Shown piece by piece: positions 24,276 to 36,493 of a stretch of 64,000 bases of DNA. The DNA is from Antedon mediterranea (Eukaryota > Echinodermata > Crinoidea > Comatulida > Antedonidae). The DNA is taken from NCBI RefSeq assembly GCF_964355755.1, contig NC_092675.1, positions 30,218,912 to 30,282,911 of the forward strand, in the 5' to 3' direction. The notes under the pieces are model-generated. The model saw nothing but the letters and a program-made list of their open reading frames with translations, was not told where the DNA came from and ran no database searches. The position numbers and the translations under genes were made by a program. The stretch's first letter is position 1. Every line of letters begins with the position of its first letter.

Positions 24276-27200
24276 CCTCAAAAACACTCTATCATTTGTA
24301 TTAAACAAGTCAATTTAAAACTATTTTAGGCATCAGTAAAGGAAAAACGAGCGCCTGAGAGAAATTCATGTTGAACAATATTTCCCTCCAAATTAGAGGA
24401 ACCAAACCATTCGTTGCTATGTTAGGTCTATTTATAAAACCAAATACTGTTTTTTTTTTAATTACACCATAACCAAATAGACTATTTGATATTATTTTTA
24501 TTACCGCATAGGTAAAAGACAGATACAGTGTGCAGGCAACTGTGTTTTGTGTTTCTCATCAATTTTAAATGGGTTAAAAGTTTAACAGTTTGAAAAAAGA
24601 TGATATAGTTTTTAATTGATTGTAAATGTAGGTGGTTAAATGCAGGTGGTTAAAACCCGAAACCTTTTATGAAAGTCATCTGTAAGTTATCAATCAGTGG
24701 CGCTATTAACGCCTAATGCCTGCTCACTTTTGATAAGCTTTTTATTACTTTAATTGGCAGAGGATATTTTCGTAGGCCAGTACCTCTAGCAAATGAGAGC
24801 ACGTTTGGAGATACAAGCTTTTAGCAGCATCCACCGAATCATGTTTCTACAAACACTAGACTTTTATTTGCTGTCAGAGTACGATAACGCCCCCACTCGT
24901 CCTTATCAGTGGTAAGCAGGCAGAATTTGTAGCTATTTTTGACGATTCTTGCTCAGGATGTATGCTCTGAAAACAACTACGAACACTAGTCCAGGGAAGG
25001 TCAACATAATTTGGCACCTAATTACATTTAATACGTCAACTCTCAAGTGAGATCCTTACTATACAAAAAAACTGTATTGTATTTAATTTTTACCCAATCG
25101 ATTAGGGCTAGGTTAGAAAATTAAGAAATATTACATTAATTTATACATAATCAAATCCAGTTTGAAAATAAATGATGGTCTATTTTACATTTTTTTTCTT
25201 TCATCTCTCTTATTTAGAAAGTTCAAATAAGGTTACGAAATGGTTAGTTCTTCATAAATTAGTGTAATTGTAAGAAAGCCTTTCTTTCGTCTTTTTTTTA
25301 AAAGCCTATTAACTTTAAAGTAAGTTATACAAAACTTTAAATAGGAAGTTTATGACAAAAATGTTTGATTTACACTCATTCTGTTGAGATATGTTATTGA
25401 TTATTGCTGGAAGTCGCTATCTTTAACTCACAGATTCAGTTCGACAAAAGGATGTTGTCGTGTTCTTTAGAGCACAGGTATACATTGGGCCCAGCTGTTA
25501 AGTTAACCTGGTACAGAGGTAATACTATATTGGGTTGGGCTTCAATTTGAGGTTGTTTATCACCACCCTGGGGATGTGTGGCGACTATACTGGGTGATGT
25601 CCGTCACCATCTTAGAGGATAGGTGGGTGCTTTTATTCATCACCAAGTTCTTTGCATACCCTTAATAGTACTGTATAGATATATTATGAAGCAGACCTTT
25701 AATTTCTCTAAAGAAACCAGAATATAAGTGATTTAAATATAAGTTTTAGAGTTTAAAAAACACAGTAGTTTGTTAACGGCGTTTTGTATACTATATATTT
25801 AGACATTTAGTATACGGTAGGCCTACATATACAATAAAATACTTATACGATCACATTTTAGTAATTTTAAGTTTAGGTAATTAGAGTAGACGTTTCCTAA
25901 ACTGCTTTCTGTAGGCCCATGTTTTTTTTTGTTTCTCGAGTCGTCTAAAATGTACACTAGTATTCTATTGGAGTAAATATAATTAATTTATATACTAATA
26001 ATAGGTTGCGTAATGTGTTGAAGCTACCTAGTTACAATAGCGCAATCGTGTCCTAATTTTACAAATATTGGAGGAACTCCATTCATAGTTTTAAAAACAA
26101 AATTAATGAGTTGTAATCGCTTAATTATAGTTTGCAATCCAACAGCGTTGGTGAAAATTAATATTTCGGGTTGTGATTGTGGAAGATGTTCTGGTAAATT
26201 TAATGGCTTATTTTTCTTGTCTTTCTTTTGAATGTTATTGTTTTATGGATGTACTATCTGAAAAGGAGTGAATGGATTACGTTGCCAATACTCTTGTAGT
26301 AAGAGCAATTTAAACATAGCCTCTATCATTTTAACATGCGTTAACATGCATTGAGATCATTTGGTTCTTTAAAAATAGAACACAAATTAATGTTGAACAT
26401 CATTAAGAGAAACAGAAATGATATTAATGCTTACTTTAACACTATTAATACAAGTTTAGAAGCTAAAACGAACTAGGAGTGTACGTGTGCCTTGTTGTAA
26501 CTTCTTAACCTACTGTACTGTATATCAACAAGTAGAAGAACAACTTTCGATTTGGTCTTGGAAACAATCCCTTGAGTTCAATCAGCAAGGAAAGAGAAAA
26601 TGCAAATTAAGATTTTACAATTAGAACACCTGCTTGTAAACTGTTGAGGAAAGTTTGTAGATAGCGGCCAAACTCTGGCAGGCTTAGCTATTTCCAAGTA
26701 ATTATCTATTAGAAAATTGTGAAATGCATGTTTTATCGTCTTTGTTTCACAAGATATTATATTATATACGATTAAAAGGTCATTAATATAATATTGTGTC
26801 AGTTTTTGTCAACTATGTATTTCCAATAACCTTTGTGTTAAGATTATCGTGTTAGATTTCTTATCATCAATTTGTAGTAGGCCTACCTTTCTATTCTTTA
26901 CTAAAATCAACCCAATTAAAGATACATAAACTGTAGAAAAGAAATTATTATAAAAATAACATGACGTAATATATGTGTTAGACCGGGTAATTAAGAAAGG
27001 TATATCTAACATTATAGAATTAAAGGAATTATTTTTATTGAACACAATTAACCATCGGAAATATTAAAATAATCTTTTCAATTAATTTCGTCTGATAAAC
27101 TGAAATTTTCAAGGTTAGGAAACTAATCAGGGTGCTACAACTCACCCTTATGATACCCATCTCAATGACGTAATCATAATTAGGGATTTTAAGAAGGAAA

Positions 27201-27695
27201 AAGTCTGACGTATGGGGAAGGTACAGATGATCAGGTTTGCACAAAACTATTACCTACTGCGCAGGCAAGATACAGATGACAAAGTTTGCACATTTGCGAT
27301 AATGCGATCTCTAACAGGTTTTTGTCATTTTGTACGTACGTTATACCCCATGATACTAAGGAAAAGTTTCTAAAAATAAAACTCTGTGTTTGCAAAGTTT
27401 GCAACGTATCTATTTTTAACTGTATACATCTGGTAAGATCAAACATTCAGACAAATAGTTTATAGATCTAAGATCTCTGACGTGAGCAATTCGTGTTTTT
27501 ATCCAGGTCAGCTTGAGATCATAATACCTGAAATCGAGGCTTGGCAGCAGATTGCTGTAGGAAGGGTATAAGGCTACTGTCTAAGCCAATGATTTTTAGG
27601 AAATTAAATTCTGCTGTCGGATTATTTTCACAGTGATGACAATCGTGACGACATTTATAAAGTATCATTGTATTGTTTTTATATGAACTTATTAC
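24276..27695. other. Mostly unique AT-rich sequence, no gene seen
   Basis: The part at 24660-25010 is less AT-rich and contains TGATAAGC and TTATCA (GATA-type sites) and an acceptor-like minus-strand TTGTTTTCAG, but no convincing exon. The open frames at 26809-27446 are of biased composition and treated as chance. Confidence 0.3.
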
Positions 27696-27827
27696 CGTGT
27701 CTGTGACGAGTTGGCTTGAATCTCCCAAAACGTTGCCAGAAGATGTCTTATCTTCATCAAAGTACACGTATCCCTCGCGTTTTATCTTGTGCTTTCCCAA
27801 TTTGTGACGTGCAATGCAATATATTCT
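27696..27827 (-). other. Possible 132-bp internal exon, minus strand
   Basis: On the minus strand an acceptor-like GTCTTTTTGACAAAAACGTC then AG precedes 44 uninterrupted codons, which end at ACG|GTAATAAG, a donor-like site; both ends are phase 0. The predicted peptide begins RIYCIARHKLGKHKIKREGY and continues VYFDEDKTSSGNVLGDSSQL. It is hydrophilic with a basic stretch followed by an acidic one, as in a juxtamembrane cytoplasmic segment. I recognise no family. The length is divisible by three, and the sequence is less AT-rich than its flanks. Confidence 0.25.
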
Positions 27828-28350
27828 CTGACGTTTTTGTCAAAAAGACGTAGGCATAGGTCTGAATTATTTTTAACCACTTTCCAAAAACTGTTAAACT
27901 TTTCTCATTTCTAAGTCAGTTTGTTTCCAAATGTATTGCTGATACTAGAATTAGAAAATATATTATTATGTATCAGTACTTGTATATATTCTCTGGCGTT
28001 AAAAAAGTCAGTTTGTTTCCAAAAATACAATGACTGATAGATTTAGGAAATGCTGCATGTTTTATAGTAGAGGAGGACATCTTGACTTTTTAGCCTCAAT
28101 GATTCATGTATAGGTATTTAGGTAAACTGCAATATAATCCTGTTTCGGTTTATTTTGTAAAACTTCAACATCAGACAGGAGTTTTGTTCTTATTTCAATT
28201 AACTTTAGGGTTAATTTCAACATTATCTTATATACTTATTATTCCTAGTAGGCCTATTTCCATTCGTTGCGTGGTTCTTGAAATTAATTTTTATGATGGA
28301 TTACTGTACGCCCTAATTTGCAGATATAAAGATTTCACATTGACCTAGAA
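27828..28350. other. AT-rich sequence with a diverged direct repeat, no gene seen
   Basis: The motif ATATATTCTCTGRCGTT followed by GTCAGTTTGTTTCCAAA elements occurs twice (about 27818-27940 and 27984-28025), suggesting an old local duplication. No coding segment is supported. Confidence 0.3.
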
Positions 28351-28888
28351 GTATTGTAGTTGGTCTAATACATATCATGTGGTGTGGCGTCAGGTATTGT
28401 AGATGGTCAAATACATCTTGTGGAGTGACGTCAGGTATTGTAGTTGTTCAAATACATATCATGTGGTGTGGCGTCAGGTATTGTAGTTGGTCAAATACAT
28501 CTTGTGGAGTGACGTCAGTTATTGTAGATGGTCAAATACATATCATGTGGTGTGGCGTCAGGTATTGTAGTTGGTCTAATACAGATCAAGTGGTGTGGCG
28601 TCAGGTATTGTAGTTGGTCAAATACATATCATGTGGTGTGGCGTCAGGTATTGTAGTTGGTCAAATACATCTTGTGGAGTGACGTCAGTTATTGTAGATG
28701 GTCAAATACATATCATGTGGTGTGGCGTCAGGTATTGTAGTTGGTCTAATACAGATCAAGTGGTGTGGCGTCAGGTATTGTAGTTGGTCAAATACATCTT
28801 GTGGAGTGACGTCAGTTATTGTAGTTGGTCAAATACATATCATGTGGTGTGGCGTCAGTTATTGTAGTTGGTCAAATACAGATCAAAT
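28351..28888. repeat. 41/43-bp minisatellite with higher-order A-B-A-C pattern
   Basis: About 12.5 units. Type A (43 bp) ends CATATCATGTGGTGTGGCGT then CA; type B (41 bp) ends CATCTTGTGGAGTGACGTCA; type C (43 bp) ends CAGATCAAGTGGTGTGGCGT. The order A B A B A C A B A C B A shows a roughly 170-bp A-B-A-C block repeated. Each type B unit holds the palindromic cAMP-response-element core TGACGTCA (first at 28426-28433). The small open frames here are repeat translations. Confidence 0.93.
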
Positions 28889-29042
28889 GAAGGTATTAAA
28901 TTAAAAAATCAGGTATTATGTGAACATCTGTAATCACGTGGACAGGATGTATTCAACAAACTCGGCTTCATTTCCAGATTCAATAATTCTACTTAATCCA
29001 GTGAGTATTGCTTCAAAGAATGGAAGGATTGCGAATATGACG
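28889..29042. other. Short unique spacer
   Basis: AT-rich unique sequence between the minisatellite and the palindrome; nothing recognised. Confidence 0.3.
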
Positions 29043-29105
29043 AGACTAAGGAAAACACAACATGACAACTGATAATCAGTTGTCATGTTGTGTTTTCCTT
29101 AGTCT
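29043..29105. repeat. Perfect 63-bp palindrome (31-bp arms, 1-nt centre)
   Basis: The left arm 29043-29073 (AGACTAAGGAAAACACAACA then TGACAACTGAT) and the right arm 29075-29105 are exact reverse complements, with the single base 29074 between them. It can form a 31-bp hairpin. No T-run follows as in a terminator, and no known element is recognised. Confidence 0.95.
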
Positions 29106-29831
29106 TCTTTAGTCTACCAGTCTACCTATCGATATGGGGCAACAATGACTTGCCCAACTAGACCGACTGACCACCAATAGTTGATGACTACTTCTCTACT
29201 TCTTCTAATTACAAACATTCGTTTAATAATAATGAGGATAATGAGTATTTAGGCCTACAAAATGTGTAACGATAACATGACAGCGTTTACACATTTTGAG
29301 ATATTCTATTATAATACTAATAACTTTAATTGTGCAAATTATAAACTATGCCGTGTTCTTATTTATTATGTAACAAAGACACATCACCTCCTTAGATTAT
29401 TGTTTACTAATATAAAATCTGTAGAATAATGGCTTATTTACATAATATCACATAATATCTAATTACCGGTACTTGTGACGTAAACAAATGATAGAATACA
29501 GATTGGAACAAACTTCATCTGCAATATAATGGCAATAATTAGAGGGATAGGCTGATACAACGACGGAAATGGAAAGCAATTGTTATGCAAGAGCGATAGG
29601 AAACATCCTTGATTGTTGCGGTCACACCCTTATGTTCACACCCTCTGATGGATCGCACCATAGATATATGATAGGGATGTTCTGATGCTAAGCCTTCTGG
29701 TGATAGCAAGTTTTATTGTAAACATGTTATGTAATTCATTTTATTACTGTGTGTTCGTTAGGATGGTCAACAATCATCAATATTTTGTATTTATATCATA
29801 GATTATTTAGTCATGTACATAATAGTAATCT
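29106..29831. other. AT-rich intergenic sequence, no gene seen
   Basis: Nothing recognised apart from isolated TAGGCCTA-type octamers. Confidence 0.3.
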
Positions 29832-30260
29832 TATATAGCGTTTTTAATTGCTTTACACACACAAATGATCCATAAAGTATCCTCAAATAACACACACACC
29901 CCCAAATAAAAAAAGAAACACAGGAACCATTACACACCGCGCCGTTCACCAACACTTTGAAGCTCCCATGAGGAGAGTTCGCCGTACCTATTCACAGGAG
30001 CTCGAGTGAAAAAGGCATCTGTCTTCCTATCCTACCAAAATTAGAAGAAAAAATATGTTTCAAAATATCAAAATATTGACTGATGATGATTTAATAACTG
30101 GTGGCAAATCATTTCAAAGACAAGAAGATGAAAGATAAATTGTCTGATAGGACGAATCGAAGCAGCAGCGGTGGTCCGTGACAGATATAGCACGAATGTT
30201 TACCCACGGGAGCAGTGGACAAGTGAAGGCTGCGGAACAATGAGTCTTGTAAAACAGGAT
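29832..30260 (-). mobile_element. Probable retroelement remnant (LINE or SINE 3' region), minus strand
   Basis: Read on the minus strand the block ends with TAAAGCAATTAAAAACGCTA then TATAAG, which resembles the GCGCTATATAAG terminus of L2/CR1-type LINEs and the SINEs that use them. Upstream on that strand are less AT-rich segments (for example GGCGAACTCTCCTCATGGGA) unlike the neighbourhood. Class and limits are uncertain. Confidence 0.35.
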
Positions 30261-30478
30261 TTAAGCTTGGTTTGACTTCATCCATAATAATATTATTTTA
30301 CATAATACTAATAAGTTTGATATGATATAAAATAAACTCCTAAAACAGTAAGAGAAAACCGATTGTAATTCTGTATTATTTCAATTATTTGTTCCACCTT
30401 GCCTATATTAATGTCAGTTATTTGAATATTATTATTAAATAATGTAAAACCTTGCATTTCTTCCATTCCTGTAGCCAT
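30261..30478. other. AT-rich spacer
   Basis: Nothing recognised. Confidence 0.3.
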
Positions 30479-30650
30479 AAAGCTTGGTTCCCACTAGAAC
30501 AAAAAGCTATGACGTAAGCGCAACGCAAGCGAGTTGGTCAATGGCAAGCGACAGTTAGGATGATTCAGGCCTATATCGCGCCGTGATTGGTTAAATACAT
30601 TGCGTATTTTACGTCTTTGCGTTGCGTGGGGCGCCGGGAACCCAAAGCAA
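30479..30650. mobile_element. Family B foldback MITE, copy 1
   Basis: Starts AAAGCTTGGTTCCCACTAGA and continues ACGTAAGCGCAACGCAAGCG, AGTTGGTCAATGGCAAGCGA. The second half is the inverted counterpart: TGATTGGTTAAAT, TTTACGTCTTTGCGTTGCGT, then GGGAACCCAAAGC. The ends are slightly degraded. The shared theme in all copies is CGCAACGCAAG paired with CTTGCGTTGCG. Confidence 0.75.
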
Positions 30651-31349
30651 AGAAAGTTCTGACGATTACACGTATTTCTATAGTATAATGATTTAAACAA
30701 AAACATATGTTGATAAATTTGGTTTTTGCTAAGAATATACACGTGGCCCTAATGAGGAGAAAAAAAAGATTGTGTTGGAAGTACTAGATTATGTGGATTG
30801 ATTGTCAGCTCCTTCGGGCAGAATATAATCCAATTACAACCAAGATCTTTTTCAGTTTATCAGTTTGATCAAAACTCTTCCAAATCATTTTGCTGAAAAC
30901 ATAACTGGAAGGGTAGTACATTTGAAAGACAACAGGTGTCAATATATGTTAACTACCGATATGACAAGATACAGATTAACATTACTGTTTGATAAGTTTA
31001 TATTATTAGTATAACGGTTTGATATGACATTGAATAAAAGAAACAATTATTTTGATACAATGAAATATTTCTGGTTCACACTAAACTAAATGTTGACGCG
31101 TTTGAAATGAGCAAGCTTCGGCTAAATGTTGACGCGTTTGAACCGAGCAAAACAATGTGATTAATTTAAACAACGTTATGTCATGGACGTTCCAGTTATG
31201 TGTTGCCTTAGTCTCGTACCCACCGTGCAGTATAACATGCCATTAGTTAGTTATAGACACCATGGTTGGCGATTTGTATGTAGGTCCTAGTCTTCATTTT
31301 TTCTAAGCAATCATTCCACATTGGTGGAAACAACTTTTATCTATGCATG
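30651..31349. other. AT-rich sequence, no gene seen
   Basis: A short direct repeat (AAATGTTGACGCGTTTGAA at 31088-31106 and 31124-31142) is present. Nothing else is supported. Confidence 0.3.
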
Positions 31350-31450
31350 GTAAAGTGGGACGCAACGCAAGGACGTACGCGCAAAGCAAGCGAGTTGACC
31401 AGTGATTGGTTAAATTGCTTGCGTTGCGTCCTAGTTGGAACCAAACTTAA
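31350..31450. mobile_element. Family B foldback MITE, copy 2 (short)
   Basis: A roughly 100-bp copy: GGGACGCAACGCAAGGACGT, GCAAGCGAGTTGACCAGTGA, TTGGTTAAATTGCTTGCGTT, then GCGTCCTAGTTGGAACCAAA. The central part found in longer copies is missing, leaving a compact hairpin. Confidence 0.75.
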
Positions 31451-34400
31451 TTGATTTTTCGTTATTCCACATAATGATCCCAATGACAGATCTTAAGGGT
31501 AAAGTTTGAAACTTGAAGCTACCTCATATTAATATATTAATCTCTATAATGATTATTTGTTTGACTTGGTACACAAACACAATTTAACTGTTGTGGAAGT
31601 GCGGTGAGGGGAAGGTGGGTTGACGTCTTCGGAAAAGCTCATATTTTGCTTCTTGGAATGTTCAAGCTCCCCAAATACCGTTTCTTCTCGATTAACCTGC
31701 TTTAACCCCAGCAGTATTTAAAGAAGAAAAAAAAACAAAACAAAAAAACAAATGCCATCAGAATTGTTCCATTTTTTCATCGAATAAATTTAATGAGTTA
31801 ATATTTTTCTTTTAACTTGTTTAATTATAAAATGAAGAATGTAGTTCATCGTACTATATATTAATTCATATTTTAATCAAGTGAATGTGATTGAAAATCG
31901 TCCGACACGTTTCCAAGGTGACTGCGTATCGTTTTCTTTGATGTTATTTACCATTACGCGTCGAGTAACACCCGCAGAAAACCTGTAACCGGATTCTTCG
32001 TATTAATATGTTATATTTGACAAAGAAATATTAGAAATAGTTATCCTTTCTTACCTTATCAGTTGTCTACTTCGTGCGAGCTTTTGATTTTTGAGAGGTC
32101 AAACGAAAGAACATGGGTCATTGAAACCGCAAGAAAGTACATTAATAAGATCTTAATACAAGTGATTTTGCCGCCATTAGTTTTTTTTTTATCATTCATG
32201 ACTGTGTCTATATGCCAAGTTTGATCAAAATCATGAAATCAATTAATGTATTTATAATGAATGATTAAATTAAAACTAGTAACCTACTAACAAAAACATT
32301 ATATTTCATGTTATGTTATGTTTATTTTTAATTTTCTTGTATATGGTTTTCTCGTAACTGTTTGTATTGTATATGGATGGAGTGAGTGCAGAATCTGTTT
32401 GGGCTTTAGCCTATTCTCATTCCTGGTTATTTTACATTGATGACCGAATAAATATTATTAACTAGTAAACTTAGTACTAAAGTTTACAACTTTAAGAAAG
32501 GAAACTTGGAAATAAAATCGCTTTAAAATCGAAATGTAGGCCTATAATTAATGGGATTACGATTTGCAGAAATGAATTAGTAATATAGTTCATGTCTATT
32601 AATTATTACATTATTAATACATCAATTATAGAAATATACTATAAATATGCTAATATTATCTATTAAAGAATCCATCTTTATTGATTTTAAAAAATATGCA
32701 TGTTCATATGACATAAGTAATATTATGTAAAAGGTTGTTCTATTCTTAATGATTTGGAGGTCTGGGGAGAGATAAATAATAAATACGTACGTCATATTGA
32801 AACAGTTTAGGACTATAAAAGACAATTTTGTCCCACTCTAACATTATAGAGGGTGACACGACTCTTCCCCCTCCCCCCACACCCCGTTAGGCAAAAGAAG
32901 AAAACGTCGGTAAAACATTGAATTAAATAGTAACAAAACAATATAAAATACATCATTTAATACAAAATTAGATTTTGTTTCGATACCATTATTTGTAGGT
33001 GTTGTCAGGCCATTAAACTATCGTGCATTTACCTTGCTATTAAATCGTTTATTGGATTATAATGGAAAACAAATATTAGGCATATGTCAAAAGGGAATAC
33101 CTTGCATTGTTCGTATTCGTGTTATTATACTTTCACTTAGAAAATATATCAGTTTAAAATAAATGTCCAGAGACCGTATATTAATAAGGCTAGTAAACCG
33201 TACCTCGATGTATTATTGATATATCAAGAAACTAATTTTGTATATAGTCTCTTTAGTAAAATATGTTGTACCCAGTATTAGGCCTACAAAGACATTGAGA
33301 GTAACAAAGCCATAGAGTAGGAAATTAAATAATGAAATCTTCAGAAGAAAATTATACGGGGGTGAAATTTCGGTCGCAGAAACTTTTTTTGAACTGATTT
33401 ACTGACATCCGTTTTATTGTGACTTGAGGTACACTCGTAATAATGTACATTGTATGACATAAGTTGAAAGTTGTCTTGAATGAGATAATAATTACTTTCG
33501 TAATTAATATATTGATGATTATGCGAATGTTAATGATATGTTGGCCTGTCCTTGACGCGACCGAAATTGTCTGAATTTGAATTTGAATTTCGACAGCTGA
33601 GTTTCCACGTGCGAATTACAGACGAACGTTCCCAGATACAAATAAATTATACAATTAATGTTGTACCAGACGTAAAGACAAATAGCTTATACAATAGGTA
33701 GACAATGACTGCATGTTGGTTATTTAGCATAGTTTTAAGAAACTAGGGTCTATTGTAAATCACGAAATTGGTGTTTTCAATTTGCCTTTCAATTTCAAAG
33801 TCCAGGGTTCAATCCTGACCCAATGTCCAGGTTGGTCCAGGGTTCAATCCTGACCCAATGTCCAGGTTGTAACTCATGAATGTGAAACGTCTCCACTCCC
33901 AGCCTCACATAAAACTTTGTTGAAACATGATACAATTAATATCCATTTTGTAAATGGTGAGTTACTTGCTGTTGGACGTCTTGAATCAAAAATGATAATG
34001 TTCTCTGATTTAGAAATAACTATATAGTCATTATTACTGTAAGCCTCCCTTCTTGTCGATTAATCTACTGCGGTTACTGCAGCAATAGTGTATGATTTTA
34101 GAAAAATAAAATAACGAATTGATACATAATAAATATATTTATTATAGGCCTAAATACATTGATGAAAAAAGTTTCTATTGCATAAACAGGTTACTTATAG
34201 AACTGCAGTAAAATTATTTTTACAGGGTCCCTTGTGAAAACCGATTTGTTCAATTGTGATACAGTGGTTCAACTTCAATAACATTTATTTTAAAATGGTC
34301 ATTTTTTTTTCATTACAAACAATATTATAACAATAAACAATAATCAACAATTTATCAGAATCAGAATTAGATGTTAAACAAACAAAAAAAATAAGAAAAG

Positions 34401-35279
34401 AGAACATAACGGTACCATGCTTGATGTAAAATTATTTTATTTATATGTAAACGTTATTTGTTGGTGTTCAGGGGTTGAAATAAAAAATGAATTCATAGAA
34501 TACGCATGCAGGCATTATACCATTATATCATCTAAAATCAATAGCAGGAAAGAAGCATCAATCATGTATTTTCCTATTTGTATTTGTTATTGACGTTATT
34601 TTAATTATATTTTCACAGTTTTGAGGAAATACGATACGCCGTTATTTAACTCGGATTACTGTCCGTCTGGCATATTTCAAGATCACTCAGTATATAATTA
34701 GTTTACCTGTAATTAATCACCTGTTTGGACCGCCTTCCTGTGTTTTACCCAATGCTATCTTTAATTTTACCCATTTATCTATCATAATGAACAGTGCTGG
34801 TTCATCTGTACACTGGATCCTCATCAACCTAATTATCTAGTCTGTGCATACTGCTATACTTAATTAATAAGAGGGTGGTACCCAATCATTAGATAAACTT
34901 TATAATTTGATATACAAAATGTCTATTTTTGTCATGTCATGTTCTAAAAAATCTACAGAAACTCAACTGTTACTTATTATTATTAACATAGTATAGTTTT
35001 CTTTAATTTCATAACAGTTTTTTATAACAGTTATTAAATACAACTTCTCTACAATTCTTTGATATTCGCTTAAAATAAGGAACCCGAGCGAGATGCAAAT
35101 AGGGGTTTATGACTTTAGAGAGAGGCTAAAACATGAAACAAAAACAGATCAGATCTTGTAGTTTTTCGTGTTTCATGAACGATAGTTAGTGGCGGATCCA
35201 GATTTTAAAACCTGAAATAATTAACATACTTGTCTTGTGCATTATTTTACCTCTTTTGGTCTGCTGGCCCTACCGTAAC
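31451..35279. other. AT-rich intergenic sequence with minor repeats, no gene seen
   Basis: Holds a direct duplication at 33800-33869 (two copies of TCCAGGGTTCAATCCTGACC followed by CAATGTCCAGGTTG) and a possible retroelement 3' tail near 32340-32460 ending CCGAATAAATATTATTA. The 31900-32010 part has a short hydrophilic minus-strand frame (about 40 codons) without adequate support. Confidence 0.3.
33800..33869. repeat. 34-bp direct duplication with a tRNA B-box-like motif
   Basis: Two consecutive copies of a unit containing GGGTTCAATCCTGACCC. GGTTCAATCC fits the pol III B-box consensus (GGTTCRANTCC), but there is no A-box or cloverleaf around it, so this may be a SINE scrap or coincidence. 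Confidence 0.6.
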
Positions 35280-35420
35280 GCTCTGTCTACACTCAAGTGT
35301 GATGTGCCCAAATATGGTAGTGATATGCCCAAACATGGTAGTGATATGAAATCATCATGTTCCTATATGGGCACATCAAATCTATTTGTCACATAAAGTG
35401 GGGATAGTGTAGACAGAGAT
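35280..35420. mobile_element. Family A palindromic MITE, copy 4
   Basis: The left end GCTCTGTCTACACTCAAGTG and right end GGGATAGTGTAGACAGAGAT are inverted repeats. The interior has GATGTGCCCAAATATGGTAG and its complement-like partner CCTATATGGGCACATCAAAT. It also contains an internal direct repeat of ATGCCCAAAYATGGTAGTG. Confidence 0.8.
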
Positions 35421-36186
35421 TTAGAAAAATATATATTTCTTTTTTCACCTAAATTCGATACAAAACATAAGGTTATGTAAGTAAAGGTTTAGTTTACTTT
35501 TTCCTCTATACAATGGGGTTATGTAGACTTATTTTAAAATTATGCAATTCGAATTGAGAAACATCGACTTTTGGCTAAAGGTCTTCCTTAATGACAATTG
35601 TTAACTAGACTTCACGTTCCACATGTCAATCGTTCTCAAACCTGTCACTTACTTTTAGCTTGATTTCTTTCGTTCTTTTTAACTTCTTTTTTTGTATCGT
35701 AATGCAAAGAAAATGGACGAAAGGTTTTATTTGCAAAGATTCTTAAATAATCAACAACAAAAAACAACTTATAAAGGCCTATTTAAGTAATGTCAGTGAC
35801 AGTAATGAGTTGATGTATATGGGATGGTATTTGTTATCATTTGTTATTCAATGTACCTTCCCTGCTTCTGCTCTTGACTTCCCTTTTACTGGATTTTTTC
35901 TGTTTCTTTGTTTTTTTAAAATAATTTTTATAACATTATAACATTTTTAACATGTTTTTACACGCAAATTGGCCATGAAAGATGTAAAGTTGGTTAGTAT
36001 TTTTGGAAATAAAAAGAATACATATTCTATGTATTAAATATAGGCCTATCATCAATTTTTTTAATTCGATTGTCCCAGTAAATTAGCTTTGTATGACTTT
36101 GGTTCACGTAATCCCTCTACGATGATGTTAACTTGTGCGTTTGCAATCGTGTGCGCACCAACCGGTAACGTAAATTTTGTTTACAC
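35421..36186. other. AT-rich intergenic sequence, no gene seen
   Basis: Nothing recognised. Confidence 0.3.
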
Positions 36187-36493
36187 ATAAAGCGTGGTTC
36201 CCACTAGCGACGCAACACAAGGACGTAAGTGAATTGACCAATCACAAGCGATGGCTTATTCGCTTGTGATTGCTAACTGTCTATAACTTCGCTTGTCATT
36301 GGTTAAAACGCTTGCGTTGCGTTTACGTCCCTGCGTTACGCTCTAGGACGCAGCGCAAGGACGACGTAGACGCAACGCAAACGAGTTGACCAATGACAAG
36401 CGACAGTCGAATGAATCCATCGCTTGTGATTAGTCAAATCCCTTACGTTGCGTTACGTCGTTGTGTTGCGTCTCTAGTGAGAACCAAGCATTA
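36187..36493. mobile_element. Family B foldback MITE, two copies fused head to tail
   Basis: The first copy starts AAAGCGTGGTTCCCACTAGC and ends around 36350 (CGTTACGCTCTAGGACGCAG). The second continues directly from CTAGGACGCAGCGCAAGGAC and ends TCTCTAGTGAGAACCAAGCA at about 36490. Both have the CGCAACGCAAG and CTTGCGTTGCG arms and the centre CAAGCGACAGTCGAATGAAT or a related form. The two copies share the CTAG boundary. Confidence 0.8.

Noticed and set aside
24660-25010. Conserved enhancer or minus-strand exon
   Set aside because: GATA-like sites and an acceptor-like AG are present, but no donor, no clear frame and no conservation data support it.
33800-33869. tRNA gene from the GGTTCAATCC box
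   Set aside because: No A-box, acceptor stem or cloverleaf can be drawn around it, and it is simply duplicated.
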